Assembly (NCBI GenBank): GCA_003049485.1
Contig: PYST01000026.1
Location: 1-64,000, forward strand
Length of the DNA: 64,000 nt
DNA from: Ophioceras dolichostomum
Taxonomy: Eukaryota > Ascomycota > Sordariomycetes > Magnaporthales > Ophioceraceae
Direction: 5' to 3'
Shown: positions 11,401 to 22,113 of the stretch, in pieces
Layout: every line of letters starts with the position of its first letter
Position numbering within the stretch: the first letter of the stretch is position 1
Program-made: the position numbers and the translations under genes
The notes under the pieces: generated by a model
Databases searched by the model: none
Told to the model about the DNA's origin: nothing
The model's input: only the letters and a program-made list of their open reading frames with translations

Positions 11401-11631
11401 CGCAGAGCGAAACAGGCTGTATACGATGTCCGGGACGGGTCTCGACTGGGCTGCGATCAGGTCACACATGCTTGAGATGCCGGCGACGGTCGTCTGACAT
11501 GTGGTGTTGGGCTTCAGGGCCGAATTGCTCTCATTTGAGTTTCTGACGATGGTGTTCCAGGCGTCGATGAGCCAGTACAGCACATAACGCTCGTCGCGTT
11601 TGTACGCGAGGTACACATTGCGAATGGCCAT
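8470..11631 (-). CDS. DUF6604-type protein with C-terminal CaaX-like motif
   Basis: Single exon. The frame opens at 11706, but I place the start at the ATG ending at 11631, giving 1053 aa, because the family-like sequence begins there (MAIRNVYLAYKRDERYVLYW). The N-terminal 250 or so residues resemble the fungal domain of unknown function DUF6604, by recall and not by search. A Lys-rich disordered segment (KKGKGGKKGKKKGKPK) with an acidic Glu/Ala-rich stretch before it lies at about 185-235. The central and C-terminal parts are mostly helical, soluble and unassigned. The protein ends SDLDSCCIM, a plausible CaaX box with a second Cys, so membrane attachment by prenylation is possible. There are no transmembrane segments and no recognised catalytic motif. 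The function is unknown. It is divergent from the CCCH gene and convergent with the Zn2Cys6 gene. Confidence 0.8.
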   Translation of the reverse strand: MAIRNVYLAYKRDERYVLYWLIDAWNTIVRNSNESNSALKPNTTCQTTVAGISSMCDLIAAQSRPVPDIVYSLFRSAISGRRSVMQEFQALAAMNSDPEVKKSNESHLVFVEALEKAFEVLGGKTWESTLGKGKVTAPTNNEDDDEIRLELIANKFSVLSVQNVANEGEDPAEDPAEGQAEESAAEDTAISAQAQKRQTKKGKGGKKGKKKGKPKASPKAEEQPPDIPWESYRIIEDAQSTGEDHQGIVTDFLLACYGLVQEWADLRSHVQSLWREVAYDGVNAAAAGAVSRIAVGMIKRTEAALFIDFPGHDSFETVMQTITRGDPDRFRENFSVELHRMPKDGFDWSRSQKVSTTFIDIREQFLIHTYDDLLAFLLDFQKNRSGKPTKAMAAQLVAWRPDTDLRRATDEERVSWRRLFTINWLYDLVNVFSSIVVQHNTIKGENHALEAVDWSPSGPWDAYRRLFGLNEFAGTVTTLAFQKPGGPKTEADLRRRIAPHLIFELQCIVDATCASRGWSVGVLRGHVVTAPPSGGFRARRDVDLFLDRENERIGRGLLQGLHILERVLHHSPEHTCRVTEPVLETLRYNFDNWLGKSKYMNGLDTIPPSRFTSTNANGLWEYSPYLCGVGLLEGLQVAFLAGVAVWDRMVEPMTLVHLHHMLVKKGYIGRPVGLFDTLQGLFARGFFGADRVEDVPELREDRFAEAYVGRMLAKRSNSPQQKAMGATLKHAKKLQDVLDVRLNTLFNADQSFMAVLRNANYDVERIPDQDLPVPGVYSALRCGMQCRQRMSSGGGRGGKKPTKEKSELAKKWARISPPGTSVEEFTQQLADDLCPRPAPIPEALRQAVAAEGFHMRESLKSGRHGFQTSMPTTSNGGGGGGASVDNNNSSPPSLSSRDLLIMLRVDIESDICGEGHSAHPLSSLNYFWVAISSRMLWNQIKDALKTQRNDLYVRVYERGETFRPKPADGGASTTGGGDHNNKMFQLAVRAMTEQQDECLRTMAKTFEDNRVGFTNHIYWDELGQRFSMENEMMKKAARQEEQGGSDLDSCCIM

Positions 11632-13349
11632 GACGAGAGCTTGGATGAGAGGTAAGGAGATGCAAGGAGAGCAAAGAGAGAAAAGAGACGAGAAAGGCGA
11701 AAACAACTATGAACTGCCCACTAACTCAGGTAAGACAGGTAGGTACCTACCACGTACCTACCTACCTAGGTAGATGAACAGGTGAACAGGCGAACAAACA
11801 AAACAGACAAGCAGGGTCCCTCTACAGGGAACCGAAAGAAACTCATGACCCCGCAGACAAAAGCAGAGACTGATGCCGCCCGGGTTCAAAGTCAAAAACG
11901 GGGACAGGGACAGCGGGGAGGTACAAGTGAGCTGCAGGGGTTCAGGGAAGCTGCGAAGGAGTCTGTGAATGCCCCCTTCCTCCATAACAACCGCCAGTGC
12001 TCTGCACGGAGGCAGCAACACTCGTCGCCATCGGGTTGACTTTGGGGGAAATCGAGGCTCTGAAGGGTACTTGCCAGGTCTGTCGGATACGACAGGACTC
12101 TGTTCATGTCGCCTCAGGAAGAGAGGTATTACCAAGATCATCTAGGTGCCTACTGCCTACCTTAGGTAGGTACCTCTTGGGGCAACGACCCATGACGACC
12201 GCATTTCAGATTACAGGGTGAGAAAAGCAATGGGCCGAACCGGCTCCCTCTCTCTAATTAGCAGAATGTACCGGATCGGCAGCTGTGGTGGCTCTGTTCC
12301 CTTTCCATCTCGCCGAATATTTTGCAGGTTTGTCAGCTCTCACAGTCCCATATGCGCCTCCGGTGCATGGCTTGGCGCGACGGCTGGCAGTCGGGAAGTA
12401 GGTGGTGGAAGGTGCCGGGAGGAAAACCGCCTCACGATCCACCTGAGGACGTTGTTACATGTCATACTAATTGCTTCTCCGGAACAAGGCAGAGATGCTA
12501 TTGGCGAATATTTGTGAGACGGACTCCTGCATTGCGCCGCTTTGAGTATGGACGCACAATATCTTGAGAAGAATAAAAAAGAAGCCGAATGAACACGCAA
12601 TTAAAAGATGTGCTGAAGAGAAGGGAAGTCAACAAGAAGCAAACAAGCCAATATTTCGGGCGTCTATCTTTTGGCGGCGCAGACGAACACGACAGCTTCT
12701 TGGGGTTCCCCACTTTTAGGGCGGCCCTCAGCTCCAGCGTTGATCCTGTGTGCACCTCCAGCTCGGAGCTCTTTATGGGGATCATCTCATCCAACGTCCA
12801 ACCTGCATCTCTCCTCATTCTCTATATTTTGTCGTTGTTCACCATCGACGAGCAGGAGTGAAGAAATCGTCGTGGTCCTTTTTTGGGATCTTGAATAGTG
12901 AGTAGCATCAGGGAGTTTCTCTTCCAGTTGCTCTCATAAATATTATTTCTGTACGTACCTAACCGGCCTAACGGTTTGCCAAGACGTGGAAGCAGAGGCA
13001 GGCGCCCTCAGCATCCCACTATTGGCAACCGGCCTAAAGAGCACAATACCTTTACACCATCATTCCACGGAAGCTGGAAGGCTTCTATTCTTCATCCTCC
13101 CATACCACGTTCCTACACATACCTAAGGTGCCTACAACCTATCGAAGCGCAGAAACTCTATTACTTTCGCTCGCTCCAACTAGAATTATTCATCTTTAAA
13201 CCCACGAACTAATAAACAAAAATTGCGAAGAAACTAGGAACCCTAGCGAAAAACGCACTCGCCCGACACCATCAAAGCACATTAACTATTTCGCATGCAA
13301 CAAGCCCAAGCGAAACACAACCACCGCTGGCTCGAGACGAAGAACGATT
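11632..13349. promoter_or_regulatory. Divergent promoter region between the DUF6604 and CCCH genes
   Basis: 1.7 kb between two divergent starts. It carries GGTACC/CCTAGG palindromic arrays at 11728-11775 and 12141-12177 and a further unit near 13122-13133. I recognise no protein-coding gene. The last 150 bases before 13350 are A-rich leader-like DNA. Confidence 0.5.
11728..11775. repeat. Array of GGTACC/CCTAGG palindromic units
   Basis: Repeated AGGTAGGTACCTACC and ACCTACCTAGGTAG units about 100 bp upstream of the DUF6604 start. They are related to the array abutting that gene's stop codon at 8432-8469. Confidence 0.65.
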
Positions 13350-15369
13350 ATGGCCCAAATCAGCGGCGGACTTATGGACTTTGTCCAGCGGTTTCAAGCC
13401 CTCCAGCTGCAGAGAGATAGTGCTGAGGAATTGATGAAGGTACGGCAGTGTCGGACAAAAGGGGCAGTCTAGGACACTTCCCCATCCCTTTGGAATGCAA
13501 ACAGGTCAGGCCAGACCGTTCTAACTCCCTCTCTCTCTCTCTTTCTTCCTCTCTCTAGGACCTCCTCGTCTACGCCGAAAAGATCGAGAGCGCACTGCGT
13601 AACGAAAACAACCAACTTGTGGCCGAGCTCAAAGACTCAAAACTCGACCTCGACCATGCCGTCAAGTCCAGACGCGAGCTGCAGATGCGTCTCCAGGAGG
13701 CGGAGGCGCAGGCCAGTTTCTTCTCGCAGGGTGTTGGCTTGTATAGGGTAAGGGAGAGACAGACAACCATAGATATTGCTGGCCGGCTCAGTTGTTGACC
13801 GACGCGATGCTTCGTTCGCAGACCCGTAACCAGTACATCCTCGTTCTGATTGACGGCGACGGCTTATATGTGAGCACCCACCACTTCCATTCCAACTCTT
13901 CCCCCTTGCAACCCACCATCTGTGCCCCATGCCATCAGAAGGTGCGATAGGCTCCTCCTTTTTCGGCTCCTGAACTTCTCGTTGGCTAACCTTGCTTTGC
14001 CCGTCTGGCGCTTCTCCCGTGCAGTTCAAACAGGATCTGATCAGTCAAGGCGTCGAAGGTGGCAAAAAGGCAGCCATTGCCCTCAAGGCGCTCATAATGA
14101 AGCAGTGCGGCGAGCACGCGGGTGACATGGACGTCGTAGCCAAAGTGGTTGCCAACCTTTCGGGCCTCTCCAAGGCCATGTGGCGGGACGGGTCGCTGCA
14201 CAAAGAGACCGATCTCAGGGATTTCTTTATAGGGTTTTCTCAGGGCAAAGCTACATTTGATTTCGTGGACATTGGACCGGGCAAGGAGCGGGCAGATTCG
14301 AAAATCAGGGGTAGGTGCCATACCAGAACACAGTTGGGAGAAGAAACACATCAACATGCCACGACTAGAGACAGGTTCATGTCTCAGACCCCCAGACCCT
14401 CAGACCCCCATCTCCCTTGCATTGTCCTGTCGAGCTCTTCACGCTGACCCGGCCTTTACCTGCCATCTCCTCCCCTTCCAGAGCTTGCGAAACGGCACAT
14501 GCGGAACTATAACTGCAGGCAAGTTGTGCTGGGCGTATCACATGATTCGGGGTACGCCCCGTTTCTGGACGAGGCGCTGCAGGACGCCGAAACCAAAGGG
14601 TTGATCACGATCCTAGAGGGCTTCCCAACCGTCCGGGAGATTGCCGCTACCGGCGTCAACATAGTCAACTTTACCGAAACGCTCTTCCGGTCGGACAAGC
14701 TCGTTGATCGGCTTCCTCCCAAGACGGTCACTCCGCCGGTCGCCGTCGCCCCCCCTCCCGTTCTCACTCCAACTCCCACGCCAGGCCCCATCTCGGCCCC
14801 TCCATCGTACGCGGGCGTCATCCAGAACGCGAGCCCGCCACCGACGCTGAATCTACCGCTTGCGGCTAAGCCGCCCCTTGTATCACGGTCCGCCCCGGCC
14901 AAGCCGCCGCAGTGGAACCCCGGCGCCCGCGGCCTCGACCCGCCCATCCAGGTTAACCAGGCGGCGCTGGACTCCATCAAGAAGCGCAAGGACAACCACA
15001 AGCTTTGCAACAACCACTACCTGCGTGGGCCCTGCGCCAAGGGCGACTCCTGCTGCTTCGAGCACAAGTACAAACCCACCCCCGAGGAGAAGGTCGCCAT
15101 CGCATTCCTGGCAAGGCTCAACCCTTGCACGAACGGCCAGGACTGCGATGTGGAGGACTGCATTTACGGTCACCACGTGAGTTTCTCTTCGCGATACCCA
15201 TTCTGCACTGGTCTTGGCATTGCATTACTGACCCATGACCCTCTCTTGCCAGTGCCCGAGCACTATAAATGGCCAGTGCACGCACCCGTACTGCAAGTTC
15301 CGACCTGACGAGCACCCGACCGGCACGAAGTACAGACCTACCTACCGAAACGGTGATTACAGCTCCTAG
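13350..15369 (+). CDS. NYN/PIN-like domain plus tandem CCCH zinc-finger protein
   Basis: Six exons: 13350-13439, 13559-13747, 13822-13869, 14025-14310, 14482-15176 and 15253-15369, giving 474 aa. Phases close in frame at every junction. The N-terminus (about 1-90) is a heptad-like coiled coil. Residues about 95-290 form an alpha/beta domain that starts YILVLIDGDG. It contains ERADSKI and a GVSHDSGYAPFLDEAL segment, acidic positions that resemble the NYN/PIN-like nuclease fold. A Pro-rich linker (about 300-365) leads to three Cys/His clusters. The first is C-x8-C-x5-C-x3-H (starting LCNNHYLRGPC), followed by CTNGQDCDVEDCIYGHH and a last cluster ending CTHPYCKF. I infer an RNA-binding, possibly RNA-cleaving protein. 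Catalysis is not shown. The family is widespread but uncharacterised in ascomycetes, by recall. The ATG at 13350 follows an A-rich leader and begins the coiled coil. Confidence 0.88.
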
Positions 15370-16111
15370 TCTGGTGGTCCCTCCTGCGAACCACCTCGCT
15401 ACCTGGCTTAGATAGCTTTAACTCTTCCCAAGAGAAAAATCGAACACCCAACCACGCTAGCCCTTGGTGCTCTTACACATGTTGCTATTTCGTTGCTATC
15501 TCTCCACTGCTTGCTGGGGTTGGAACATGGGGAAACAGATTGCTCTAAGCGTTCCTGAGGTTGGTGAGCTGGCAAACCTGAAAGGGTGGTGATCGCACAG
15601 ATCGATATATCCCGTACGCTCAAGCGATATTTTAAATCCAAGCGGAAATAAGTAATGGTTATCACGTTTAATCGGTCTACGCAGGGTCCTCTAAAGTTCC
15701 CGATGATCCGAAATACTCCCAATCGCTGGTGATATGGAAGCATGCCATTTCTTGACGATCAACTTAAACCCAGCAAGGGAGCTGAGAGCTCCCTTGCTCA
15801 GGCCCCAGGCCTGGAACGTCCCCTGGACCTCACTTCTCAACCCTGTCCCGCTGCCCCACACTTCAAGTTGTACAAAATCAACGTCACCGCAGGCGGTTCG
15901 GACGTTGCAGTGGAGACCCCACCAAAACTCAAGCTGCCAGCCAGGATGCCCCGCACCATCATCGTCTTTTCTTGACCGACGTCCTTTCTATCCTATATAC
16001 ACTTCGAGCGCACAACACTCCAGGACGCACAGCTTTGCCATTGCAGATTCCCCCCTCGACTCCCTGTTCCCACGAGGCCGCTGCCTTTTAGATCATAAAA
16101 AAGCCGTCACA
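15370..16111 (+). other. Intergenic: CCCH 3' flank and SRP19 promoter
   Basis: No gene is supported. The reading frame of the next gene runs open back to 15734, but the upstream part lacks family similarity and contains promoter-like DNA. The true start is taken at 16112. Confidence 0.5.
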
Positions 16112-17050
16112 ATGTCCCACCCACGGATAGAAGAAGTCTCAGATAGCGACGAGAACTCGGACCCCTCCGAGGGCGACATCGACGACTTCAACGACGCAGA
16201 CATCATGCGACGCGTGGACACCCCATCCCAGAAGCAAGCCGCCGCCGCCACCAGCAGGACACCAGCGGCAGCAGCAGCCTCGACTCATGTCGCCCACCAA
16301 GCCAACCTACCGATGCGGCCTGCTGGTGGCGCTGGCGCGACCGGCCAAGGCGGCGGCATGCTAGGCATGGGCATGCGAGCCCCGACGCTCAAGCCGGCCG
16401 CCTACGCAGGCTATCAGTGCCTATACCCCATCTACTTCGACGCCACGCGCACGCGCGCCGAAGGCCGACGTGTGCCCCGCTCCCTCGCGGTGCGCAACCC
16501 CCTCGCGACCGAGATCGCGCGCGCCTGCGGCGAGCGGCTGGGCCTGCAGGTGGTGTTCGAGGCGACCAAGACGCACCCTCGCGACTGGGCGAACCCCGGC
16601 CGGGTGCGCTTCTCCCTCAAGCAGAGTGGCTCAACGATAAGGATAGAGAACAAGCACCACCTCTTCGTGCTCGTCGCGCAGCACCTGCGCGAGCACCCCA
16701 CGACGGAGCACAGCGACGCGCTGCGCAGCGTCGGCCTGCACGGCATGCCGCCGCCGCCGGAGGACGGGAAGCCCTGGCCGAGGCCCGCGGTGCCGAGGGG
16801 GTGGAAGGTCGGGGAGCTGCTGCCGCACTACAGCCCCGCGCTGACGGGGGGAGGGGTGTCGGAGAACTTCTTGCAGGATATGATGAAGGAGATGGGCGGT
16901 GCTGCTGCCGGTGGTGGTGGTGGTGGTGGGGGCGGCATGCCGGGCGATATGGCTAGTATGCTTGCTGCTGCGGCGGGAGGAGGAGGAGGACCCAGTAGTG
17001 GTGGTGGTGGGGAAGAAAAGAAGGCAAAGAAGGGGAAGGGGAAGAGATAA
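16112..17050 (+). CDS. SEC65: Signal recognition particle 19 kDa subunit (SRP19/Sec65)
   Basis: This subunit binds SRP RNA and helps assemble SRP54 onto it, for co-translational targeting to the ER. Single exon of 312 aa. The start MSHPRIEEVSD follows CACA and is the first ATG giving a family-like N-terminus, an acidic fungal leader containing DSDENSDPSEGDIDDFNDAD. The SRP19 core is at about 90-235. It begins YQCLYPIYFDATRTRAEGRR and includes VPRSLAVRNPLATEIARACGERLGL and a KTHPRDWANPGRVRF segment, diagnostic of the family. The C-terminus is a Gly-rich region ending in a Lys-rich tail (EEKKAKKGKGKR), as in other fungal Sec65 proteins. It is longer than human SRP19 (144 aa) because of these two extensions. 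Confidence 0.95.
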   Translation: MSHPRIEEVSDSDENSDPSEGDIDDFNDADIMRRVDTPSQKQAAAATSRTPAAAAASTHVAHQANLPMRPAGGAGATGQGGGMLGMGMRAPTLKPAAYAGYQCLYPIYFDATRTRAEGRRVPRSLAVRNPLATEIARACGERLGLQVVFEATKTHPRDWANPGRVRFSLKQSGSTIRIENKHHLFVLVAQHLREHPTTEHSDALRSVGLHGMPPPPEDGKPWPRPAVPRGWKVGELLPHYSPALTGGGVSENFLQDMMKEMGGAAAGGGGGGGGGMPGDMASMLAAAAGGGGGPSSGGGGEEKKAKKGKGKR

Positions 17051-17627
17051 GGACGTACTCTTTTCCGAGTGGCTTTACTTAAACCCAGGGTTCGGCGGTT
17101 TGCAGCAGCATCTTTACCATATACCTATGCATCTGCCGCTTTCGTGTCTCCCAGATTTCTCGCACCACACCTCGACAAGGGGGCCGAAGCAGCTACAAAG
17201 TCACATACCACGAATGATATCATCGGTCTAACCAGCTCTAATACAACGGCTAGGCTAGGTTTTTTAATCAACAATGCCTCGTAGTAAGTCCTGCGCATGC
17301 ATACGGACGGAATATCGAAGCCTATCTCTGCTAACCATCAGGTTGGGACTTTCTCTTCAATAAGCGAATGAAAGAAACAAAAAGCCAAGACTGTATGGGG
17401 GTATAAACATGAAATATGGTGGAATAGCCTGAAAGTGAGTTATGGTCGACTCGACAAAACCACGACAACAGGAGCTTATACACCTCTCCTCCTGTGTCCG
17501 TCCGTCCGCCGTCCCTTTATCCCCATCGCTGCTGGTATCTCTCTCGTCTTCGCCCTGTCAACCTTGGTTAGGCACCTAAAGTAGGTGTCCATAGATATAC
17601 AGTCCATCCATCCATCCACACCCATCT
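17051..17627. other. Convergent intergenic region (SEC65 / p150 3' ends)
   Basis: About 580 bases between two convergent stop codons. It holds presumed 3' UTRs. No other feature was seen. Confidence 0.6.
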
Positions 17628-20600
17628 TTACATAGCAGCAGCCATTCGCCCCTGCAGGCCCTCCCACTCGCGAGACCCCACGATCTGGACGTGGCCGGCG
17701 CCACCGCCGCTCCCGGGAAGCATCTTCCCGTCCGCGCCGGGCAGGCGGATCTGCAACCTCGCCGCAGCAGCCGCAGCAGCTGCAGCCTTCCTCGCAGCGC
17801 GGGCCCGCTCGGCCCGGTGAGACGAGAAAGCGGACGACGTTGTCGTCTTGGTCGCCGCCACAGCAGCCGTCCGTTGGGACTGCTGTTGCTGCTGCAGTAA
17901 CTGGGCCTCGCGCTCGAGCTGCTCCTGCTGCTGCACCAGGAGGCGAGACTTCTGCACCACGCTGTCCCGCCAGCCCAGCCAGGCGGCGAAGTCCTCCTCC
18001 TGCTTTGCGGCGTGCCAGCGCGGGGTAGAGCTCGCGGGCCGCCAGCCCGGCACCAGACGGTGGGGATGTGCGGCTCCGTCGCCGTTTGTGGCCGCAGACG
18101 ACGACGATGATGATGACTGGGACAAGTCGTACACCTTAGCAGAGCCAGCCAAGCGTAGCAGCTCAGCAAGGACGTCCTTGCCCTCCGCAACCACGACGTC
18201 GCGCCTCCGCTCCGCCAGCGGCAGCGCGCGCGGCCTGAGCGGCTCGGACAGCCAGTGGTGGCCCTTCTGCTCCGCGACGCGCGCGCGCCGGCTGTCCTCG
18301 CGCAGGTACCGCACCGCGCCCTGCAGCGCGGCGACCTCGTCGCGCAGCGCGTCCATCTCGCGCGCCGTGGCGACGGCGCGCTCCTGCTGGCCCGCGGCGG
18401 CGTCCCCGCCCGCGCCACCGACGATGCCGCCAGCGACGACGCCCACGCGTGCCGCGTCGCCAGCCACCTTCTTCCACTTGTCCCGCTCGGCCTCGAGGGC
18501 CTTAAGCTCGCGGTCCTGCTTCTCGATGTCGTCCTTGAGAGACGCGGACCCAGCCTTCTCGCGGTCGACCTGGGCCTCGAGGTCCGCGATGCGCGCCGTC
18601 TTGGCGTGCGCGTCGCGCATGCGCGCCTCGAGCGTCTCGATCTTGACCTGCGCCGTTGAAAGCCACTCGTCGCGCACGGCGACGGTGCGGCGCACCTCGG
18701 CGTGCTCCTCGCGCAGCCGGCGGAGCTCCTCCTCCGCGTCGGCGGGCACCGTCTTGAGCATGCGCAGCTCGCGGGCGCGGACCGCCCAGGGCGCCTCGGC
18801 GCGCTCGAACTCGGCCGTCTGGGACAGGTCCGACGCCACGGCCGCGAGGTCGCCCATCTGCGACGTGAGGGTGCGCAGCCGGCCGAGGTAGAATGCGAAG
18901 AGGTCGGCCTCTGCGCCGTCGCCGTTCGCGGCGGCGTGCTTAGCGCCTCCTCCGGATGCGAAGGACGCGACCGTCTTGCGGATGCAGGACTGGACCTCGG
19001 TGTATGTGAAGGGCTCGGTCCGGCCTTCTTCGCTGAGCAGCGCGTGCAGGTCCAGCCCGATGCGGCGGGCCAGATCGGCCAGCTCACTGGCCGCCTCCTC
19101 GCCCTGCTCAAAGGCCGCGGCGGTGGCGTCGGGCGCGAGCGCGAGCGACCGTGCCCGCAGCTCCTCAAGGGCGCGAACCGTCTTGCCGGCAACGACCTTG
19201 GTGCTGCGCGTCTGGCTGATGGCGGCCTCTGCACGGCGAGCGAAGTGCTGGGCAAGCTCATCGTCGCCGTCCTCGACCGCGCCGCTGCCGACGCCTGCTC
19301 CTGTTCCCCCTTCGCTCTCCTCGCCCGAGGTTGCTGCTGCGGCGTCGGAATTACCGGCCCCAGCAGGCGGGATCACGCGTTGGACCATGGCCCGGGCGGT
19401 GTGCAGGGCTGAGGCAGCGGACTCGAGGTGGCTCTGAGTCATCAGTGCACGCATGTGGCAGTCGTCGGCGAAGGCCTCGAGCGAATCGCCCTCGATGTGG
19501 ACCTCGCCGAGGTGGGTCATCAGCGCCATCGTGCGGGACAGCTCGGCCGCGCATGCGCTTTCCTTGAGCTCGTCGCGTCGCAGCCCCTCGATCCAGCCGT
19601 TGATGGCTCGCTCCACGGGCTCGAGCTCGTACTGAGCGACCGAGAAGCGGGAGAAGCGCTCGGGCGAGCAGTGACCGATGGTGTTGGCGAAGCGGTCGCA
19701 CATGGCAGCCACCCATGTCAGCTTGTCGACGGCATCGCAGGCGGCGAAGAGGTCGTCTTCGTGGCCGGCAATGTGGTTGTTGTTGTCGGCGCTGCCGCTG
19801 CCGTTGCCGCTGCCCACACGCTCCTTCAGGAAGCCGTTGAGCAGGTTGGCCTTGAAGGCTAGGCGGCGGAAGCGCAGCAGAGCCAGGACGGAGTCGCGGT
19901 CAGTATCGTAGCTGTCCGGCAGGAAGAGCTGCACGATCTTCAGGTGCTGTTCGGCCTCCTGCGCCTCCATGCGACGCAGTTCTAGATCGATAGTCTTCAT
20001 CTGCGCCTTGGCGGCCGAGATCTGCAGCTTCATGTTGAGGTCCATCATAGCGCGCGACTTGCTGCTGAGCTGCTCCGACTCGGTCTCCGTCACAGCGTGC
20101 GACGCACGCATGTCTTCGAGGTCCGTCTGCAGGCTGGTGACGAGCTCGCGGAAGCGCGAGAGGGTGTACTCCATCTCGTCCAGGCTCTCCTCCTGCTGGA
20201 CCGCCCGCCGCGCTTGCTCGCCGATGACCGCGTCCTTGAAGTCGAGCTCCTCCTGCATCTCGCGTTCGTTCTGCACGTGGTTGGCCTCCAGCTCGTCTGA
20301 TATCTCCTTGAGGCTCTCAAGGTCCTCGACCACCGCCTTGAGCTCCTCGATCTCCTCGGCCTGGGCCATGTTGCGCTCAGACAGCTCCTCGATCATGTCC
20401 TCAGCGCCCAGTGCGTTATCCAGCTGCTGTCGCAGATCTTCTACAATCGCCTCCGACTGGGCCAACCGTTCACGTGTGGCCGCTAGCTGCTCTTCCGTCT
20501 GCCCGAGGTCTTTCACGTCCGACTCGAGGTCTTTGACCTGCTCGCGAAGCTTCCGCTCTTCCTGCTGTGCTAGTTCACGCAGGCGGATCAGAGCCTCGCG

Positions 20601-22113
20601 CAGCCTCTCGTTGGTGCGCTCCATCTGCAGCCACCCAGCGCTGGCGCGATCCTCTGGCGTCATGCCACCGGTGAGTTCTGCGTTCTCCTCTCTCAGTATG
20701 TCCACCTCCAGCTGGAGCTCCTCCAGCTTCTCCTTGACGATAGCGAGCTCCTCCTTCGCGTTTTCCTCCTTCTCCTCCGCCATCTCGCGGTCAAGCATGG
20801 CCTCCTCCAAAATCAAGTCGTGGTCGGCCTGCATGTTTTCAACCGACTCAAAGCGAGCCTCCAGCTCCTTCAGCTGTTTCCGCAAGTCTGAATTCTCTTG
20901 CTGCACCGGCTGATACTTGGTCTGGATTTTCTGGATGATGCCCTGGAACTTATCGCGTTCCCCCTGGATCAGGTCCAGCTGCTTGATCTTCTCCCTGTCT
21001 TCGAGTCGCCGCTTCTCCATGACGCCGAGTTTGGTTTTCAGGTCCTCGATCTCGCGCTGGGCGTTGGCGAGGTTGGTGTTCATCGGCCGGCTCGAGGTCG
21101 CCGATGACGGCGCCGGCGCCGCTGAGCGGGGTGTTGTGGTTGCGGGAGACGAAGTGAGCTTCTCCAGGGCAGCGGCCCGTAGCCGCACAGGGCTGGTCGG
21201 CTGGGGTGAGAGTATCTCCACATCGCTCTTCCCGGATCCGGTAGAGTCATCACTCGCTCGTTTAGCAGCCGTTGCGACAGTCCGTAGTGCACCGGGTCGA
21301 GTGGGCGCGGGTCTTGCGCCTGCTGCCAGAGACGTGCGCCCGCTCAAGGTTCTCGCCGGGGGTGCACCGCTAATTGATGTCCTGGTCGTGGTAGAAAGCG
21401 CCCGTGTGGTTCTCGAGGCCGGTAATGATGGCGGCCCCATAGAGGTCCGGGTTGCCCCGGCGGTTGGACGAGGCTTGGCGCCTATCGGGGCTCTGGTAGT
21501 GGCATTGGAGGGAGTGACGGTTCGGGAATTTGAGCCGCTAGATGTGGTGGCGCCTAGCTGTTTCGTTGGGGACTTGGTGGGTGACTGCTTGACACAACAT
21601 GGAAATCAGAATCAGTAATCAACGACGGATAGGCAAAGCCAGACAAAGTGGAGCGGGACCACTGACCCTTGCAATGCTAGATGGCCTCGATGTTGGCCTC
21701 GACGTCCTAGGAGCCGGACTAGGGCTCGGGGCGTTCAGGCTCTTCCTCTTAGCGAGGCCCGGGTCGGCGACGGCACCCCGAGCCGCGGCCCCGGAGCTGA
21801 AGAGGCTACTGGGCCGGGCAGCGGGTTTCTTGGCAGGGGGTGCAGCTACAGGCCGAGTCGGCTGGCGCACCGGCGGGGGTGGTGGTGCAGCCTGGAGAAT
21901 GCTGACGATCATCTCTGGTTTAACGAATATGCCATAGTTCGGTTCGCACTCGAAGTAACGCTCGCCCTTAACCTCGCCATCGTTTTTGCCCGTGGCTTCT
22001 TCCAGCTCGACGCCGCACCACAGGCCATCCATAAACCTCGTCGAGCCCAAGAACCGAATGACCGCTCGTCGGCCATCCTTGAGTTCGATGGTCTGGCCCA
22101 CCTCGAGATCCAT
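17628..22113 (-). CDS. Dynactin p150Glued large subunit (ro-3/NIP100/nudM type)
   Basis: This is the largest dynactin subunit; it links dynein to microtubule plus ends for retrograde transport and nuclear positioning. Exons: 22113-21667 and 21587 (or 21584) to 17628, about 1468 aa. The N-terminal CAP-Gly domain is at about 5-70, with GLWCGVELEEATGKNDGEV and YGIFV matching the GKNDG tubulin-tail-binding motif. A Ser/Pro/Thr-rich basic linker (about 75-320) follows. A long coiled coil (about 320-750) comes next, then the conserved dynactin region (QLFLPDSYDTDRDSVLALLRF) and a second coiled coil. The C-terminus is Gln/Ala-rich and less conserved. The start MDLEVGQTIELKDGRR is the family start. 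The intron donor is GTCAGT. Its acceptor is a tandem CAAGCAG, so one Gln at the junction may be optional. Confidence 0.95.

Noticed and set aside
9427..11475. A 682-codon + strand open frame opposite the DUF6604 gene.
   Set aside because: It is an antisense shadow of a long GC-rich coding exon. Its composition is Leu/Val/Arg/Gly/Asp-biased with no domain.
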